DNA from: Bacillota bacterium
Lineage (GTDB): Bacteria > Bacillota > Clostridia > Saccharofermentanales > Fastidiosipilaceae
Direction of reading: 5' to 3'
Assembly (NCBI GenBank): GCA_023388205.1
Contig: JAEWGS010000015.1
Span: 1 to 5,405, forward strand
DNA length: 5,405 bases
Position 1 is the stretch's first letter. Each line of letters opens with the position of its first letter. Of the stretch, positions 5,052-5,405 are shown one piece after another. The notes under the pieces were generated by a model. That model was not told the origin of the DNA and searched no databases. It saw only the letters and a program-made list of their open reading frames with translations. The translations under genes and the position numbers were made by a program.

Positions 5052-5137
5052 ACTTTTAGCCTAGGTGAGAAAAATAAACTGGGCCAAAAGTCAATCTTAA
5101 GAAATGATCATACGAAAGTAAGGAATAAAAATAGCAC

Positions 5138-5165
5138 AAAAAAAGCGGTCCCAAAGGAAACCGCT
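5138..5165 (-). terminator. Rho-independent terminator of rpmB
   Basis: On the minus strand, arms AGCGGUUUC and GGGACCGCU (9 bp, two U-G wobbles) close a CUUU loop (5165-5144) and run straight into a U tract (5143-5138). It starts about 25 bases after the rpmB stop and separates rpmB from uppP. Nothing else certain was found in the rest of the gap, 5043-5137. Confidence 0.88.
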
Positions 5166-5189
5166 CATTTGTTCGTGTGTTCGACGTGA

Positions 5190-5387
5190 TTAAGCACGCG
5201 TCACTTTGCCTTCACGAAGGCAGCGGGCGCAAACATGCAGCGTCTTCGGCGTTCCGTTCACAATGGCCTTGACCCGACGGATGTTGGGGCGCTGTTTGCT
5301 CAGCGCACGGCGTGACACCTGCGAACGCGTGATGCTGATTTTACGGCCGAACGAGACACTCTTCTCACAAATATCACACTTCGCCAT
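5190..5387 (-). CDS. rpmB: 50S ribosomal protein L28 (bL28), zinc-ribbon type
   Basis: A complete 65-residue basic protein, the length typical of Bacillota L28. It begins MAKCDICEKSVSFGRKIS and carries the core RALSKQRPNIRRVKAIVNG and the ending HVCARCLREGKVTRA. Two CxxC pairs (Cys4/Cys7 and Cys53/Cys56) form the zinc-binding set of the cysteine-containing form. L28 is a structural protein of the large ribosomal subunit. A strong ribosome binding site, AGGAGGT at 5392-5398, lies four bases before the ATG. The promoter is outside the window to the right. It is monocistronic at its 3' side, as a clear terminator follows. Confidence 0.97.
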   Translation of the reverse strand: MAKCDICEKSVSFGRKISITRSQVSRRALSKQRPNIRRVKAIVNGTPKTLHVCARCLREGKVTRA

Positions 5388-5405
5388 AATTACCTCCTGG
5401 TAAAA

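Overview
The window looks like a chromosomal segment from a Bacillota (Firmicutes)-like bacterium. Five of the six starts have strong AGGAGG-type ribosome binding sites, the L28 protein is the zinc-ribbon type, and two neighbouring genes resemble EetA/EetB of the Listeria extracellular electron transfer (EET) locus. Base composition looks roughly balanced. The genus cannot be told from the sequence alone. I see no tRNA, rRNA, CRISPR array or intact mobile element.

Layout. At the left edge, on the minus strand, is the N-terminal part of a CcdA-type thiol-disulfide membrane protein (1-332). Upstream of it on the same strand is a 10-TM EamA/DMT-family transporter (456-1394). A 312-base divergent intergenic region (1395-1706) follows, holding three tandem 22-bp repeats, a 15-bp palindrome and promoter-like hexamers. 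The plus strand then carries a NusG-domain-II (EetA-like) membrane-anchored protein (1707-2192). A 151-base gap with 12-bp repeats and a perfect 12-bp palindrome separates it from a 605-residue fusion protein (2344-4161). That protein joins an N-terminal Gx-transporter (EetB-like) membrane domain to a C-terminal ApbE-type FAD:protein FMN transferase, with a lipoprotein-like signal and lipobox buried at residues 233-249. Convergent to it on the minus strand is uppP (bacA), undecaprenyl-diphosphate phosphatase (4194-5042), whose apparent terminator lies inside the 3' end of the fusion gene. The right edge holds rpmB (L28, 5190-5387) with its own terminator.

How the genes fit together. The two plus-strand genes probably form one envelope redox module. 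ApbE enzymes attach FMN from FAD to extracytoplasmic redox proteins, and EetA/EetB-like proteins accompany them in flavin-based electron transfer loci. The flavinylated acceptor protein and a type II NADH dehydrogenase are not in this window. CcdA on the other side of the divergent promoter region also moves electrons across the membrane, but a functional link is only a guess. UppP (lipid carrier recycling) and L28 (ribosome) are housekeeping genes.

The most interesting item is the Gx-transporter/ApbE fusion with its internal lipobox. It could mature into two separate proteins or tether the flavin transferase to its membrane partner.
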